From: Cloacibacillus sp. An23
GTDB lineage: Bacteria > Synergistota > Synergistia > Synergistales > Synergistaceae
Direction: 5' to 3'
DNA: 48,554 bases
NCBI RefSeq assembly: GCF_002159945.1
Contig: NZ_NFJQ01000015.1
Coordinates: 1-48,554 of the forward strand
Shown here: in pieces, positions 40,492 through 48,554 of the stretch
Numbering within the stretch: the stretch's first letter is position 1
Layout of the letters: every line of letters starts with the position of its first letter
Program-made: the position numbers and the translations under genes
The notes under the pieces: model-generated
Databases searched by the model: none
What the model was told of the DNA's origin: nothing
Seen by the model: only the letters and a program-made list of their open reading frames with translations

Positions 40492-40857
40492 TTAGAACTT
40501 CAGACCGGCTTCGCGGGCGGCTTCCGCAAGGGCTTTGATCCTGCCGTGATAGACATGGCCGCCCCTGTCGAAAACCACTTCCGTAATTCCATGAGCGAGA
40601 GCGCGCTCTGCGATGAGCTTACCGACCGCCTTTGCGGCTTCCTGATTGCCGGTGCCCTTTATTTCTTCAAACTTATCCTGTACGGTAGACGCAGAAACGA
40701 GCGTATGCCCCTTTTCGTCGTCGACTACCTGTACGCTGATATGCTTCAGGCTTGCGAATACCGCAAGGCGCGGGCGCTCGGCTGTGCCGGAGAGATGTCT
40801 CCTGAGGCGGCGGTGGCGGATCTCCCGCATTTCATTACGACTGCGACTTTTAATCAA
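40492..40857 (-). CDS. rplR: 50S ribosomal protein L18
   Basis: A 121-aa 5S rRNA-binding protein. [20 protein letters not shown] and [20 protein letters not shown] are diagnostic. The start is TTG at 40857 ([12 protein letters not shown]), with AGGTGAAGG before it; the internal ATG nine codons later would cut off the conserved start. Confidence 0.97.
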   Translation of the reverse strand: MIKSRSRNEMREIRHRRLRRHLSGTAERPRLAVFASLKHISVQVVDDEKGHTLVSASTVQDKFEEIKGTGNQEAAKAVGKLIAERALAHGITEVVFDRGGHVYHGRIKALAEAAREAGLKF

Positions 40858-40873
40858 CGTCCTTCACCTCGCC

Positions 40874-41416
40874 TTATTTTTTGGCGCCGGCCTTACCGGC
40901 TTTGCGGATCACGTACTCGCCGGCATACCTGATACCCTTGCCTTTATAGGGCTCGGGCGGGCGGTAGCCGCGAACATTCGACGCTACCTGGCCGACAAGC
41001 TGTTTGTCTATGCCGCGAACGATGATTTTAATCGGGCTCTCGCAGGCGAATTCTATTCCCGCGGGGGGAACGACTTCCACCGGATGCGAGAAGCCGAGGC
41101 TAAGAACGAGGTTCTTGCCCTGCATCTGAGCTCTGTAGCCTACGCCGACGATCTCAAGAACCTTCTGGAAGCCCTCCGTGACGCCGACCACCATGTTGTT
41201 GATTAGCGCCCTCGTCATTCCGTGGGCGGCACGAACCGCCTTATTGTCGTTTTCACGGGTGACGGAAACGGCGCCGTCTGCAACGGTGACGGCTATGTGG
41301 TGCATGACATCCATCTCAAGAGTGCCCTTAGCGCCCTTGACGGTTACATGCTGTCCATTTACTGTTACGTCCACTCCCTTTGGAAGCGTTATAGCTTTAC
41401 GTCCTATTCTCGACAT
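40874..41416 (-). CDS. rplF: 50S ribosomal protein L6
   Basis: A 180-aa two-domain protein at the factor-binding site. MSRIGRKAITLPKGVDVTVN opens it, and RGYRPPEPYKGKGIRYAGEY near the end is the family signature. Normal length. It follows rpsH by 15 bases. Confidence 0.98.
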   Translation of the reverse strand: MSRIGRKAITLPKGVDVTVNGQHVTVKGAKGTLEMDVMHHIAVTVADGAVSVTRENDNKAVRAAHGMTRALINNMVVGVTEGFQKVLEIVGVGYRAQMQGKNLVLSLGFSHPVEVVPPAGIEFACESPIKIIVRGIDKQLVGQVASNVRGYRPPEPYKGKGIRYAGEYVIRKAGKAGAKK

Positions 41417-41431
41417 TTCGCTTGCCTCCGA

Positions 41432-41836
41432 CTACCAAACGTAGCAGACTACTTCGCCGCCAAGACCGAGCTTGCGGGCGGAAGCGTCCGTCATAAGTCC
41501 GGCCGAGGTCGATATCATTGCTATGCCGAGACCGCCCATGACCTTCGGCAGCTCGTCCTTGCCGACATATATACGGCGGCCGGGCTTGCTTATCCTGCGC
41601 AGCCCCTGAATGACCCTTTCCTTCTGCGGGCCGTAGTTCATCGTGAGGCGGAGGATGGGCATAGGCTGCTTCGCGTCGGTGATCGTCTTGTAATTGCGGA
41701 TATATCCTTCTTCTTTTAATATGCGAGCCATTTCAAGACGCATCTTTGAAAGAGGCATATCTACCATTTCATGGTAAACAACATTCGCATTTCTGATGCG
41801 AGTGAGCATATCCGCGACAGGATCGGTAATATGCAT
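41432..41836 (-). CDS. rpsH: 30S ribosomal protein S8
   Basis: A 134-aa 16S rRNA-binding protein, known as the spc-operon repressor in E. coli. [20 protein letters not shown] and the end [20 protein letters not shown] with GGEVVCYVW are diagnostic. It follows rpsZ by 31 bases. Confidence 0.98.
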   Translation of the reverse strand: MHITDPVADMLTRIRNANVVYHEMVDMPLSKMRLEMARILKEEGYIRNYKTITDAKQPMPILRLTMNYGPQKERVIQGLRRISKPGRRIYVGKDELPKVMGGLGIAMISTSAGLMTDASARKLGLGGEVVCYVW

Positions 41837-41867
41837 ATTAAAGGATCCTCCCTTCTATGCCCTATTG

Positions 41868-42053
41868 TTACCAGCTGGCCTTTACCACGCCGGGGATTTT
41901 ACCCTCGCGCGCGAGCCTGCGGAAACAGCAGCGGCACATATCAAACTTGCGCATATATCCGTGGGGACGCCCACAGATAGGGCAACGGTTATATTTTCTA
42001 ACCTTGAACTTCGGCTCCTGAGCAGCCTTGTTCTCCATACATTTACGAGCCAT
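41868..42053 (-). CDS. rpsZ: 30S ribosomal protein S14, zinc type
   Basis: A 61-aa protein of the short zinc-binding (type Z) form. The ligands are CPICG and CRCC within [20 protein letters not shown]. The C-terminus [13 protein letters not shown] is canonical. With L36 and S4 it shows that this genome uses Cys-rich zinc versions of ribosomal proteins. Confidence 0.97.
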   Translation of the reverse strand: MARKCMENKAAQEPKFKVRKYNRCPICGRPHGYMRKFDMCRCCFRRLAREGKIPGVVKASW

Positions 42054-42066
42054 TTCCTTCTCCTTC

Positions 42067-42609
42067 CTAGCGGGCGAAAGGCATGCCGAGCTCTTTCAAG
42101 AGAGCCATAGCTTCCTCATCCGTCCTGGCCGTCGTAACGAAGGTAATGTTCATGCCGCGCTGGCGGATGACCTTATCGTAGTCTATTTCAGGGAAAAGGA
42201 GCTGCTCCTTAAGGCCGAGGTTGAAATTGCCCCTGCCGTCGAAGCCTTTCTTGGAAATTCCCTGGAAGTCTTTAATGCGCGGTAGAGCGATGCTGAAGAG
42301 CCTGTCTACAAACTCCCACATTCTGGCGCTTCTCAGCGTAACGGCGCATGCGACGGGCATCCCCTCGCGGACCTTGAATCCTGCAATAGACTTCTTGGCG
42401 CGCTTAAGCACAGGTTTCTGCCCTGAAATAATGGTGAGCTCATTTATTGAAGCGTCCATATACTTCTGGTCAAGCTTGGCTTCGTTGACGCCGATATTGA
42501 TAACCACCTTCGCGAGGCGCGGGATCTCCATTACGTTCTTGTACTGGAACTGCTCGTTGAGGTGAGGACGAACTTCTTCCGTATATTTTGTCAAAAGACG
42601 CGGTGTCAT
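42067..42609 (-). CDS. rplE: 50S ribosomal protein L5
   Basis: A 180-aa protein that binds 5S rRNA and contacts P-site tRNA. Motifs are [38 protein letters not shown] and the end [20 protein letters not shown]. Normal length, 15 bases after rplX. Confidence 0.98.
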   Translation of the reverse strand: MTPRLLTKYTEEVRPHLNEQFQYKNVMEIPRLAKVVINIGVNEAKLDQKYMDASINELTIISGQKPVLKRAKKSIAGFKVREGMPVACAVTLRSARMWEFVDRLFSIALPRIKDFQGISKKGFDGRGNFNLGLKEQLLFPEIDYDKVIRQRGMNITFVTTARTDEEAMALLKELGMPFAR

Positions 42610-42624
42610 GATGTCCCCTCCTTA

Positions 42625-42951
42625 CTAAGCCTTATCTATTATCTCGCTGCACTTCTTGCAGACGCGGACTTTTCTGCCGTCGTCAAGAAAAGCGCGGCCC
42701 ACGCGGGTGGCCTTGCCGCACTTGGGGCATACGAGCATAACCTTAGAGGCGGCAAGCGGAGCTTCCTTCTTCACAAGTCCGCCGCGGGGGTCTTTCTGAG
42801 TCGGACGCACGCTCTTCGTCACGAAGTTGATGTTCTCAACAATGACGGTATCCTTCTGGATATTGCGGCTGAGAATCTTACCTTCCTTACCGGCGTCCTT
42901 TCCGGAAATCACCCGGACGCGATCTCCCTTTTTTATTCTCATCTTAGACAT
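42625..42951 (-). CDS. rplX: 50S ribosomal protein L24
   Basis: A 108-aa assembly-initiator protein. The KOW motif is IKKGDRVRVISGKDAGKEGK. The C-terminus keeps two CxxC pairs (CPKCGKATR and CKKCSE), a zinc-ribbon-like form. It follows rplN by 13 bases. Confidence 0.98.
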   Translation of the reverse strand: MSKMRIKKGDRVRVISGKDAGKEGKILSRNIQKDTVIVENINFVTKSVRPTQKDPRGGLVKKEAPLAASKVMLVCPKCGKATRVGRAFLDDGRKVRVCKKCSEIIDKA

Positions 42952-42964
42952 GAGCGGTTTCCCC

Positions 42965-43333
42965 CTAAACTACTTCGGGAGCCAGAGAGACTATGCGCAT
43001 ATATTTCTTTTCTCTCAGTTCCCTTGCGACAGGTCCAAAAATACGCGTTCCCTTGGGGTCGCCGTTGTTGTCGATGACGACAGCCGCGTTATCGTCAAAA
43101 CGAACATACGAACCATCCTTGCGGCGGATCTCCTTCTTAGTTCTGACGATGACGGCCTTAACGACGTCGCCCTTTTTGATATTGCCGTTTGGAGCAGCCT
43201 CGCGAACGGCTCCGACAATAACGTCTCCGACTGTCCCGACCTTGCGGAAGCTGCCGCCCTTGACCTGGACGCAGAGCAGCTTGCGCGCGCCAGAGTTGTC
43301 GGCTACATTAAGTACTGTACGAAGCTGAATCAT
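42965..43333 (-). CDS. rplN: 50S ribosomal protein L14
   Basis: A 122-aa protein at the subunit interface. It begins [20 protein letters not shown] and ends with [14 protein letters not shown], both canonical. Normal length, two bases after rpsQ. Confidence 0.98.
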   Translation of the reverse strand: MIQLRTVLNVADNSGARKLLCVQVKGGSFRKVGTVGDVIVGAVREAAPNGNIKKGDVVKAVIVRTKKEIRRKDGSYVRFDDNAAVVIDNNGDPKGTRIFGPVARELREKKYMRIVSLAPEVV

Positions 43334-43335
43334 TA

Positions 43336-43629
43336 CTACTCAGCCCCCTCTTCAGCGGCATTGCCGAGTATAGGCGCTCTCTCGACTATCTCAATGACTT
43401 CCCAGCGCTTTCTCGCGCTGAGAGGTCTGGTTTCACCTATCATTACCGTGTCGCCAACGCGGCATTCGTTAGTCTCGTCGTGCGCCATAAATTTCTTGGA
43501 ACTAAGAACAGGCTTACCGTAGAGAGAGTGCTTTGCCATACGGTCAACGCGAACGACTATGGTCTTTTCCATCTTGTCGCTAACCACAGTACCGGTGCGG
43601 ATCTTACGATGTGCGGCGCGTTCTTCCAT
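43336..43629 (-). CDS. rpsQ: 30S ribosomal protein S17
   Basis: A 97-aa OB-fold protein. [20 protein letters not shown] and [20 protein letters not shown] are diagnostic. A ten-residue acidic tail extends beyond the usual end. ATG 43629 lies six bases after the rpmC stop. Confidence 0.98.
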   Translation of the reverse strand: MEERAAHRKIRTGTVVSDKMEKTIVVRVDRMAKHSLYGKPVLSSKKFMAHDETNECRVGDTVMIGETRPLSARKRWEVIEIVERAPILGNAAEEGAE

Positions 43630-43635
43630 CTCCGG

Positions 43636-43851
43636 TTACCTCCTTGCTCCAGAATGATCTATGCCCATCTCTTTTTCGGTAATGACCGTAAGTATACGGG
43701 CGATAGTCTTCTTAACTTCTTTTATGCGTCCTGAATTGTTCAGCTGGCCGATAGCGTTCTGGAAGCGGAGGTTGAACAATTCTTCCTTGTACTGCTTGTG
43801 TTTATCTTTGAGCTCAGCAATACTGAGATCTCTGAGTTCCTTGGGATCCAT
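43636..43851 (-). CDS. rpmC: 50S ribosomal protein L29
   Basis: A 71-aa helical protein at the tunnel exit. MDPKELRDLSIAELKDKHKQ and LFNLRFQNAIGQLNNSGRIK are diagnostic. It follows rplP by two bases. Confidence 0.97.
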   Translation of the reverse strand: MDPKELRDLSIAELKDKHKQYKEELFNLRFQNAIGQLNNSGRIKEVKKTIARILTVITEKEMGIDHSGARR

Positions 43852-43853
43852 AA

Positions 43854-44273
43854 TTATTCACCTGCTCCCTCTCGGGTTAACATTTTGACCTTGATGGGCA
43901 GCTTGAATGACGCTGTACGGAATGCCTGCTCGGCTATATCGCGAGGCACACCGGCTATCTCAAACATTACGCGTCCGCGTTTTACCGCTGCAGTCCAGTA
44001 TTCCACGTTACCTTTACCTTTACCCATACGAGTTTCAAGAGGCTTCTCGGTAACAGGACGGTCCGGGAATATTCTGATCCAGATTTTTCCGCCTTTTTTC
44101 ATTTTACGGCTGATGGCGACGCGGACTGCTTCTATCTGACGCGCGGTGATCCAGCCGTTTTCACATGCCTGCAGACCGTACTCACCAAAGTCGACCTTCG
44201 TAGCGCCTTTGCTGTATCCGCGAAGAGCGGTAAGGTGAGGCTTACGATATTTTACTCGTTTCGGAGAAAGCAT
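43854..44273 (-). CDS. rplP: 50S ribosomal protein L16
   Basis: A 139-aa protein near the A-site tRNA and peptidyl transferase centre. [40 protein letters not shown] and [12 protein letters not shown] are canonical. Follows rpsC by six bases. Confidence 0.98.
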   Translation of the reverse strand: MLSPKRVKYRKPHLTALRGYSKGATKVDFGEYGLQACENGWITARQIEAVRVAISRKMKKGGKIWIRIFPDRPVTEKPLETRMGKGKGNVEYWTAAVKRGRVMFEIAGVPRDIAEQAFRTASFKLPIKVKMLTREGAGE

Positions 44274-44279
44274 CGAATG

Positions 44280-44954
44280 TTACCCCCTATCCTTGGCTGC
44301 CGGCTCCGCGTCAAGAACGGGCTTGCGCTCCATGACTTCGCCTTTATATATCCATACCTTGATCCCGATGACTCCGTAGATCGTGTGAGCTTCAGCGAAG
44401 CCGTAGTCTATATCGGCACGGAGCGTGGAAAGAGGAAGCTGTCCTTCAAGATACCATTCCGTACGAGCAATTTCAGCTCCGCCGAGACGCCCGCCGCACT
44501 GAATCTTGATGCCCTTAGCTCCTGACTTCATGGCGCGGAATATCGACTGCTTCATCGCGCGGCGGAAGCTGATTCTGCGTTCCAGCGAAGAAGCGACGCC
44601 CTCGGCTACCACCTGAGCTTCCACATCAGGATTTTTCATCTCCTGAATATTTATCATTACCCGGTTACCGGTCATAGCCTGAAGTTCTTCACGAACTGCC
44701 TGTATTTCAGCGCCTTGCTTGCCAATTACAACACCAGGCCGGGCGGTCCAAACTGTGAAACGCATAACGTCGCCTATACGCTCAATCTCTACACGGCTGA
44801 TGCCGGCCTGAGCCCAGCGCTTCTTTATCCAATCTCTGAGCTCAAGGTCTTTATGAAGAAACTTAGCGTACTTCTTGCCGTCAGCATACCAACGGGACTC
44901 CCAATCGTAGATGACGCCGAGTCTATATCCTACCGGGTGAACCTTCTGACCCAC
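44280..44954 (-). CDS. rpsC: 30S ribosomal protein S3
   Basis: A 224-aa protein of the mRNA entry tunnel with a KH domain ([18 protein letters not shown]). It begins with GTG at 44954, giving the conserved [19 protein letters not shown], and AGGAGG lies nine bases before it. Earlier in-frame codons up to 45002 would run into rplV and are not used. Confidence 0.97.
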   Translation of the reverse strand: MGQKVHPVGYRLGVIYDWESRWYADGKKYAKFLHKDLELRDWIKKRWAQAGISRVEIERIGDVMRFTVWTARPGVVIGKQGAEIQAVREELQAMTGNRVMINIQEMKNPDVEAQVVAEGVASSLERRISFRRAMKQSIFRAMKSGAKGIKIQCGGRLGGAEIARTEWYLEGQLPLSTLRADIDYGFAEAHTIYGVIGIKVWIYKGEVMERKPVLDAEPAAKDRG

Positions 44955-44968
44955 TGCTTCACCCCTCC

Positions 44969-45301
44969 TTACTTCTCGCACACGACCACTGTAATGTGGC
45001 ACGTGTGATGTCTAAACGCATGAGCGCGTCCCATTGAGACCGGACGGAAGCGCTTCATATATGCTCCCTGATCGGCGGTGGCGGACTTTACCACAAGCTT
45101 GTCCATATCAAGACCGTGGTTGTGTTCCGCATTGGCGACCGCGCTCTTCAGAACCTTCTCAGCATAGCGTGCCGGCTTGTTGGGTGTGTATTTAAGAATC
45201 ATGAGCGCCTCCGAGGCGTTTTTGCCGCGGATTAACGCGAGCACTCTGCGAGCCTTGTTAGCAGAAACACGAAGCTGCTTTGCAGACGCTTTTACTTCCA
45301 T
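44969..45301 (-). CDS. rplV: 50S ribosomal protein L22
   Basis: A 110-aa tunnel protein. [20 protein letters not shown] and the C-terminal loop [20 protein letters not shown] are diagnostic; this loop lines the exit tunnel and is a known macrolide resistance site. Normal length, 12 bases after rpsS. Confidence 0.98.
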   Translation of the reverse strand: MEVKASAKQLRVSANKARRVLALIRGKNASEALMILKYTPNKPARYAEKVLKSAVANAEHNHGLDMDKLVVKSATADQGAYMKRFRPVSMGRAHAFRHHTCHITVVVCEK

Positions 45302-45313
45302 AACGCAGCCCTC

Positions 45314-45598
45314 CTACTTCTTCACTTTCGTAGTACGTTCCTGCCCGGCATGCCCGCCGAACTTGCGGGTCGGTGCAAATTCACCGAGCTTATGTCCAAT
45401 CATGTTGTCGCTGATGTATACAGGGACGTGGATGCGGCCGTTATGCACGGCTATCGTATGCCCGACCATTTCAGGGGTGATCGCGCAGGCGCGGGCCCAG
45501 CTTTTAATCACCGTTTTCTTGCCGGATTCGTTCATATCCTCGACCCTGCGAAGCAGCTTAGCGTCGACGTACGGACCTTTCTTAAGTGAACGAGCCAT
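45314..45598 (-). CDS. rpsS: 30S ribosomal protein S19
   Basis: A 94-aa head protein. [20 protein letters not shown] and VSDNM-type [19 protein letters not shown] are canonical. It follows rplB by 28 bases with GGAGGG before the ATG. Confidence 0.98.
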   Translation of the reverse strand: MARSLKKGPYVDAKLLRRVEDMNESGKKTVIKSWARACAITPEMVGHTIAVHNGRIHVPVYISDNMIGHKLGEFAPTRKFGGHAGQERTTKVKK

Positions 45599-45626
45599 CT
45601 AAAAATTCCCTCCTACCAATTACGGG

Positions 45627-46451
45627 CTACTTCTTACGGCGGCGGACTATAAACTTGTCCGACGGTTTCCGTTTGCGAGTACGGTAACCCTTCGCCGGAG
45701 TACCCCACGGAGAGACAGGATGCTTATGAGATTTGCTCTTTCCTTCTCCTCCGCCCATCGGATGGTCGACAGGGTTCTGAATCATACCGCGGATATGGGG
45801 GCGAATGCCAAGCCAACGGGTTCTGCCCGCTTTGCCGAAAACGACGTTCTCGTGCTCCTCGTTGCCTACCTGGCCAACCGTGGCCATGCACTCGAGAAGA
45901 ACGAGTCTCAGTTCACCGGAGGGCATACGCACGAAGGCGTATTTGCCTTCTTTCGCCATGAGCTGGGCGGACGAGCCGGCTGAGCGTACAAGTACGCCGC
46001 CGCGTCCAGGTTCCAGTTCTACGTTGTGAATCACCGTACCTACGGGGATGTCCTTCAGCTTAAGGGCGTTTCCCGGGCGAATGTCGGAGCCCTCACCTGC
46101 GACAATGACGTCGCCGACGTTAAGTCCGATCGGAGCGAGGATGTATCTCTTTTCTCCGTCCTTATAGGAAATAAGAGCGATCCGCGCAGAGCGGTTGGGA
46201 TCGTACTCTATAGCAGCAACCTTGCCTGGTACACCGTACTTATCGCGCTTGAAGTCGATGATACGGTATTTGATTCTTCCACGCCCGCCGCGATGGCGCA
46301 TAGTTACGCGCCCATTGTTGTTGCGTCCGGCAGACTGCGAAAGGGAGACGACTAGGCTGCGCTCCGGCTTTGACTTCGTGATCTCAGCAAAATCAGGAGT
46401 CGCCATTTGACGGCGGCTAGGCGTAGTGGGACGATATTTTTTTATACCCAT
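45627..46451 (-). CDS. rplB: 50S ribosomal protein L2
   Basis: A 274-aa protein required for subunit joining and peptidyl transfer. [20 protein letters not shown], the [20 protein letters not shown] block and the C-terminal MNPVDHP-type [16 protein letters not shown] are canonical. Normal length. Confidence 0.98.
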   Translation of the reverse strand: MGIKKYRPTTPSRRQMATPDFAEITKSKPERSLVVSLSQSAGRNNNGRVTMRHRGGRGRIKYRIIDFKRDKYGVPGKVAAIEYDPNRSARIALISYKDGEKRYILAPIGLNVGDVIVAGEGSDIRPGNALKLKDIPVGTVIHNVELEPGRGGVLVRSAGSSAQLMAKEGKYAFVRMPSGELRLVLLECMATVGQVGNEEHENVVFGKAGRTRWLGIRPHIRGMIQNPVDHPMGGGEGKSKSHKHPVSPWGTPAKGYRTRKRKPSDKFIVRRRKK

Positions 46452-46471
46452 GAAATATTTCCCCCTTCTCC

Positions 46472-46768
46472 TTAGGCGTTTGCGCCCTCAAAGAAAGCTA
46501 TCTTCTCGCCCTTAGCGAGTGTAACGACGGCTTTCTTCCAGGAACGGGAACGACCCAAGAAAGCACCCATCCGCTTCGGTTTTGAACGGACCTGGATCGT
46601 ATTGACCTTTACAACCTTCACTTTAAATACTTCCTCCACTGCTTTGCGAATTTCAATCTTATTCGCTTTCGGAAGTACTTCAAACGTGTACTGTCCGAGC
46701 TCCATCTGACGGCTGGTCTTCTCCGTTATGACGGGCCGAACTATTATATCATAAGAAACGGCATTCAT
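46472..46768 (-). CDS. rplW: 50S ribosomal protein L23
   Basis: A 98-aa tunnel-exit protein that docks trigger factor and [23 protein letters not shown] and [20 protein letters not shown] are diagnostic. Its ATG overlaps the rplD stop by one base (TAATG). Confidence 0.98.
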   Translation of the reverse strand: MNAVSYDIIVRPVITEKTSRQMELGQYTFEVLPKANKIEIRKAVEEVFKVKVVKVNTIQVRSKPKRMGAFLGRSRSWKKAVVTLAKGEKIAFFEGANA

Positions 46769-47391
46769 TAACCAAATACCTCCTCGAGCTTTTTAATTGC
46801 TTCGGGAGTGGCGATCAGCTGATCGTGATTCAGCAGGTCATAGACGTTTACGCTGTCTACGTGCTGCACATACGCGCCCGGGATATTCGCCGCAGATTTG
46901 ACTACGGCCATGTTCGTCTCATGCAGGACGAAAAGCGGTTTCTTGCCGTTCTGTACCGCTGAGAGGAAGGCCATCATGCTTTTAGTCTTCGGCACGTCCA
47001 TATCGAACTTGTCGACTACGATCATGTTCTCAGCCTGCGCCTTGAGCGTCAGAGCGCTGCGTATGGCTATGCGGCGGACCTTTTTATTGACCTTCTGGTG
47101 ATAATCGCGCGGGTGCGGACCGTGCGCAACGCCGCCTCCCACCCACAGCGGAGAGCGGGAGCTTCCCGAGCGGGCGCGCCCAGTATGCTTCTGGCGCCAT
47201 GGCTTTTTACCGCCGCCGCGGACGTCGCCGCGGTCTTTCGTGTTGTGCGTGCCAAGGCGGCAGTTCGCCAGGTGGGCGACTACGACCTGGTGCATTGCAG
47301 GCACGTGGATCGGGGCGCCGAAGACGGCATCAGAAAGAGTTACTTCCCCGATAACCTCGCCCTTAAAATTAACTTCTTTTACTACAGGCAT
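46768..47391 (-). CDS. rplD: 50S ribosomal protein L4
   Basis: A 207-aa protein; in E. coli it represses the S10 operon. The long tunnel loop is visible as RGGGKKPWRQKHTGRARSGS, followed by SPLWVGGGVAHGPHPRDY. Normal length, 17 bases after rplC. Confidence 0.98.
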   Translation of the reverse strand: MPVVKEVNFKGEVIGEVTLSDAVFGAPIHVPAMHQVVVAHLANCRLGTHNTKDRGDVRGGGKKPWRQKHTGRARSGSSRSPLWVGGGVAHGPHPRDYHQKVNKKVRRIAIRSALTLKAQAENMIVVDKFDMDVPKTKSMMAFLSAVQNGKKPLFVLHETNMAVVKSAANIPGAYVQHVDSVNVYDLLNHDQLIATPEAIKKLEEVFG

Positions 47392-47408
47392 CGTCCTCAG
47401 CCTCCTAC

Positions 47409-48035
47409 CTAAGCAGTCTTGCGAATCATAACGAGGCCGTCGCGAGCGCCGGGAACAGGGCCGGCGATCAGGATAAGGTTGTTCTCCTCGTCGATCGAGA
47501 AAACCTTAAGATTCTTGGTCGTTACGCGCTCGTTCCCCATGCGTCCGGCCATTCTGCGGCCTTTCATTACGCGCCCGGGGAAGCTGCTGCATCCGATAGA
47601 ACCGGGGTGACGGTGCGTTACGGAATGTCCGTGGCTCGCCGGCGTACCGCCGAAGCCGTGGCGCTTCATAACGCCAGCTGTCCCCTTACCTTTGCTGACG
47701 CCGATGACATCAACAACCTCGCCATTTTGGAACAGAGAAACGGTGATCTCCTGTCCCACCTGGTAGCCCGACGTGTCGTCCACGCGGAACTCCCTCAGCC
47801 AGCGCCTGGGCGCAACATTCTGCTTCTCGAAGTAGCCTTTCATGGGCTTCGTAACCTTTACAGGCTTGACGTCTCCGAGACCGAGCTGCACTGCGCTGTA
47901 GCTGTTCTTTTCAGGTGTCCGGATTTCAACGATCGTGCAGGGACCTGCCTCTATTACAGTAACAGGTACCGCTTTGCCGTTTTCGTCGAAGACCTGGGTC
48001 ATCCCTACCTTGCGGCCCAGAATCCCCATACTCAT
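47409..48035 (-). CDS. rplC: 50S ribosomal protein L3
   Basis: A 208-aa early-assembly protein. MGILGRKVGMTQVFDENGKA, then HGFGGTPASHGHSVTHRHPG and FPGRVMKGRRMAGRMGNERV are canonical. ATG 48035 has AAGGAG about ten bases before it and is preferred to the ATG two codons later. Confidence 0.98.
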   Translation of the reverse strand: MSMGILGRKVGMTQVFDENGKAVPVTVIEAGPCTIVEIRTPEKNSYSAVQLGLGDVKPVKVTKPMKGYFEKQNVAPRRWLREFRVDDTSGYQVGQEITVSLFQNGEVVDVIGVSKGKGTAGVMKRHGFGGTPASHGHSVTHRHPGSIGCSSFPGRVMKGRRMAGRMGNERVTTKNLKVFSIDEENNLILIAGPVPGARDGLVMIRKTA

Positions 48036-48068
48036 TAACGTTTCACTCCTTTTCAGACTAAGGCTGGG

Positions 48069-48374
48069 TTAAAGCTTAATCTGTATATCCACTCCAGAAG
48101 GCAGGTTGAGCTCCATAAGAGCCTCCATCGTCTTCTGTGTCGGGTCCACTATATCTATCAGGCGCTTGTGCGTCCTGATCTCATACTGGTCGCGCGCGTC
48201 CTTGTCGACATGCGGCGAGGTGAGAACGCAGAAGCGCTCTACCGCCGTGGGAAGAGGCACGGGACCGGAAACCTTCGCGCCTGTGCGCTGCGCTGTGTCC
48301 GCTATCTGGCTTGCGGAGGCATCAAGTACGCGATGGTCAAATGCTTTGAGTTTTATACGAATCTTCTTCGCCAA
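48069..48374 (-). CDS. rpsJ: 30S ribosomal protein S10
   Basis: A 101-aa head protein, also the NusE antitermination factor. [20 protein letters not shown] and [20 protein letters not shown] are diagnostic. The start is TTG at 48374 (LAKKIRIK), with AGGAGG about eight bases before it; no suitable ATG exists. It lies 21 bases after tuf, the usual order. Confidence 0.97.
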   Translation of the reverse strand: MAKKIRIKLKAFDHRVLDASASQIADTAQRTGAKVSGPVPLPTAVERFCVLTSPHVDKDARDQYEIRTHKRLIDIVDPTQKTMEALMELNLPSGVDIQIKL

Positions 48375-48395
48375 AGTTTTCCCCTCCTGGGGCTG

Positions 48396-48554
48396 CTAGT
48401 CGATGATCTCGGTGACGACGCCGGCGCCGACCGTGCGTCCGCCTTCGCGGACCGCGAAGCGAAGTCCTTCCTGCATCGCTATAGGAGCGATGAGTTTGAC
48501 TTCGAAGGTGCTGTTGTCGCCAGGCATTACCATTTCAACGCCTTCCGCAAGCGT
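48396..48554 (-). CDS. tuf: Elongation factor Tu, C-terminal part (cut by window edge)
   Basis: The last 52 codons of EF-Tu. It reads from [20 protein letters not shown] to [20 protein letters not shown], the canonical C-terminal beta-barrel end. The gene begins beyond the right edge. It precedes rpsJ as in the classic str-S10 arrangement. Confidence 0.97.
   Translation of the reverse strand, partial: TLAEGVEMVMPGDNSTFEVKLIAPIAMQEGLRFAVREGGRTVGAGVVTEIID

Noticed and set aside
1-48554. CRISPR array, insertion sequence or prophage
   Set aside because: I saw no regularly spaced direct repeats, transposase or phage structural genes anywhere in the window.

Overview
The window is a chromosomal segment of a GC-rich, AT-poor-coding bacterium that most likely belongs to the Synergistota (Synergistia). 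The best lineage marker is the secreted protein at 7297-8904, whose tail (Gly-rich, Cys-Ser-Ala-Gly, hydrophobic segment, three Arg) fits the Synergist-CTERM sorting signal known from that phylum. The setting agrees with this: TRAP transport, lysine aminotransferase, Lrp-type regulation and no sugar PTS genes suggest an anaerobic amino-acid and organic-acid user. The genus cannot be read from this sequence.

Layout. 301-6369 (minus) is a tight nine-gene operon: two TVP38/TMEM64 membrane proteins, a cysteine-rich Fe-S protein, an AhpD-like protein, a radical SAM protein of the ArsS (DUF3641) family, a YdjY-like protein, a small membrane protein and two glycosyltransferases of the rSAM/selenodomain-associated type. 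6866-7143 is a tRNA-Ser/tRNA-Arg unit with its own promoter and terminator. 7297-8904 (plus) is the Synergist-CTERM protein. 9122-14027 (minus) holds an Lrp/AsnC regulator and carAB (carbamoyl phosphate for arginine and pyrimidines). 14441-16314 (plus) holds a deoxyinosine DNA glycosylase and a DUF4143 ATPase behind a consensus promoter.

16407-24540 is the most interesting accessory block. A minus-strand operon encodes an ornithine-cyclodeaminase-family protein and a complete DctM-DctP-DctQ TRAP transporter. It diverges from a plus-strand AraC-type regulator, a DUF4147/MOFRL (glycerate-kinase-like) kinase and an enolase-family protein. The enolase-like protein keeps the metal ligands, two lysines and the phosphate-binding Arg-Ser, but lacks the Glu and His residues that glycolytic enolases use on the leaving hydroxyl. 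The kinase is also altered in its usual motifs. I infer an uncharacterised import, phosphorylation and elimination pathway for a non-glycerate acid.

24705-27853 (minus) holds a secernin-like C69 peptidase and L-lysine 6-aminotransferase. From 28197 to the right edge everything is on the minus strand. In transcription order it reads tuf (partial), the S10-spc-alpha ribosomal protein cluster with secY, adk, map, a KOW protein, infA and rpmJ, then rpoA-rplQ, an ECF transporter module (two ATPases and EcfT), truA, mreB and a YkgJ-type cysteine-cluster protein. Several genes here start with TTG or GTG behind good Shine-Dalgarno sequences (rpsJ, rpsC, rplR, rpsE, rpsK, mreB).
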